Below, in pieces: positions 31,451 to 32,289 of a stretch of DNA of 32,289 bases. Both the position numbers and the translations under genes were made by a program. This stretch comes from Devosia elaeis (lineage in GTDB: Bacteria > Pseudomonadota > Alphaproteobacteria > Rhizobiales > Devosiaceae): contig NZ_LVVY01000092.1 of assembly GCF_001650025.1 (NCBI RefSeq), positions 1-32,289 of the forward strand, read 5' to 3'. Position 1 is the first letter of the stretch, and each line of letters opens with the position of its first letter. The notes below the pieces were generated by a model. The model saw only the letters and a list, made by a program, of their open reading frames with translations, did not search any database and was not told the DNA's origin.

Positions 31451-32098
31451 TCATCCGTGTTCAATCTGGTTTTCGACGAATTGCGCGAAGGCGCGGGCGC
31501 GATGGGAGAGGCCGTTTTCGCCCGGGGACCAGGAATGCTTGGTTTCGGCCGCCATTTCGCCGAAGGTGATGTCGTAGCCATCGGGCATGAACATGGGATC
31601 GTAGCCATGGCCCTGCTCGCCGCGCGGCGGCCAGACCAGGGTGCCATCACACCTGCCGACATAGAGCACGTCTCGGCCATCGGGATGGGCCAGGCACAGC
31701 GTGGCATTGAAGGAGGCGCGGCGCCGGGCCGGCGAATTGGCGCCGGCGGCCTGCAGGGCATCTTCCACCCGCTTCATGGCGCGGTTGAAATCGCGCGGCA
31801 CGCCGGCCCAGTCGGCGGTGTAGACGCCGGGCTCGCCATCGAGCGCATCGACGCAGAGGCCGCTATCGTCGGATAGGGCCAGCATATTCGCGCCCCTGGC
31901 GGCGGCATGGGCCTTGGTGCGGGCATTTTCGGCGAAAGTGGTGCCGTTTTCCTCCGGCTCGGGCAGGCCCAGCTCGCCGGCCGAGACCAGATCGAGCCCG
32001 AAGGGGGCGAAAAGCTCGCGGAATTCGGTGAGCTTGCCGGCATTATGGGTGGCGATGCAGAGACGGGTGCCGGGGCGGAGGCGGGGGATGGCGTTCAT
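31451..32098 (-). CDS. rdgB: dITP/XTP pyrophosphatase
   Basis: A 215-aa Ham1/RdgB family enzyme that hydrolyses non-canonical purine triphosphates (dITP, XTP) and keeps them out of DNA. Motifs: LCIATHNAGKLTEF (13-26), TTFAENARTKA (53-63), LSDDSGLCVDALDG (75-88) and GHGYDPMFMPDG (C-terminal third). ATG 32098 has GGAGG six bases upstream. With hemW downstream, and rph-hrcA-grpE expected beyond the window edge from recalled order in Hyphomicrobiales, it fits an origin-proximal neighbourhood. Confidence 0.95.
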   Translation of the reverse strand: MNAIPRLRPGTRLCIATHNAGKLTEFRELFAPFGLDLVSAGELGLPEPEENGTTFAENARTKAHAAARGANMLALSDDSGLCVDALDGEPGVYTADWAGVPRDFNRAMKRVEDALQAAGANSPARRRASFNATLCLAHPDGRDVLYVGRCDGTLVWPPRGEQGHGYDPMFMPDGYDITFGEMAAETKHSWSPGENGLSHRARAFAQFVENQIEHG

Positions 32099-32161
32099 TT
32101 GCTGCCTCCGTCGAGGGCGCGTTGGATATCGTTCCAGATGGGGCAATTTCGCTCGGAAAAG

Positions 32162-32289
32162 ACCCCCTCACCCGGCCCTGCGGGCCGACCTCTCCCCCAA
32201 AGGGAGAGGTGGCGCTGCCGCGCCGGCCGTGCACCCCTTACCTCTCCCCGGGGGGAGAGGTCGACGGCGAAGCCGGCGGGTGAGGGGGC
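32162..32289. repeat. Long inverted repeat at window edge
   Basis: CCCCCTCACCCGGC near 32163 pairs with GCCGGCGGGTGAGGGGG at the end; inside, ACCTCTCCCCC/GGGAGAGGT and ACCTCTCCCC/GGGGAGAGGT form further stems. Same family as 4161-4295. It runs to the last base of the window and may continue. It lies upstream of rdgB. Confidence 0.7.

Overview
The window looks like a piece of core chromosome from a GC-rich alphaproteobacterium of the order Hyphomicrobiales, most likely Devosia or a close relative. The evidence is the very high GC in third codon positions, the gene families present, and the neighbourhoods: hemW-rdgB, rsmI-yraN-gshB opposite an lppC-type lipoprotein gene, and a RamB/ScfR-type regulator beside isocitrate lyase. 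This placement is inferred from recalled gene order and was not searched. I see no phage, transposase, CRISPR array, tRNA or rRNA.

Layout. 1-2374: a DUF2189 membrane protein and O-acetylhomoserine sulfhydrylase (metY), both on the minus strand. 2535-9857: a xylose locus. An intracellular GH43 beta-xylosidase, xylA and xylB run on the minus strand behind a LacI-family regulator, and an aldose 1-epimerase gene is divergent. Together they would release xylose from imported xylo-oligosaccharides, mutarotate it and convert it to xylulose 5-phosphate. No transporter is in view. 9995-13957: a WYL regulator, a RamB/ScfR-like regulator, a 75-aa protein and isocitrate lyase (glyoxylate shunt). 14068-17229: cyclopropane fatty acid synthase, a Nudix hydrolase and a ComM/YifB ATPase. 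17414-25623: envelope and sugar-nucleotide genes (GH25 lipoprotein, SPFH/NfeD pair, an orphan beta-barrel, galU/galE, an MltB-like transglycosylase, an SGNH protein). 25617-32098: a 40-aa exported or membrane peptide, marC, gshB, yraN, rsmI, an LppC-like lipoprotein, hemW and rdgB.

Intergenic DNA. Several gaps hold long inverted repeats that look dispersed. The xylB leader contains a 12-codon ORF with a strong ribosome binding site whose stop overlaps the xylB start, plus a hairpin over that start. The remnant of a second LacI-family gene lies just upstream of it.

Most unusual signal. Three parS-like sites (14 of 16 bases each) lie at 12583, 15198 and 28207. The middle one sits with two consensus DnaA boxes in a 56-bp gap between convergent genes, where a promoter role is unlikely. 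With the hemW-rdgB neighbourhood, this suggests the window is close to the chromosomal origin. I find no wholly new multi-gene system. The strongest new candidates are the origin-associated sites, the xylB leader, and the 40-aa gene preceded by a perfect CtrA-type box.
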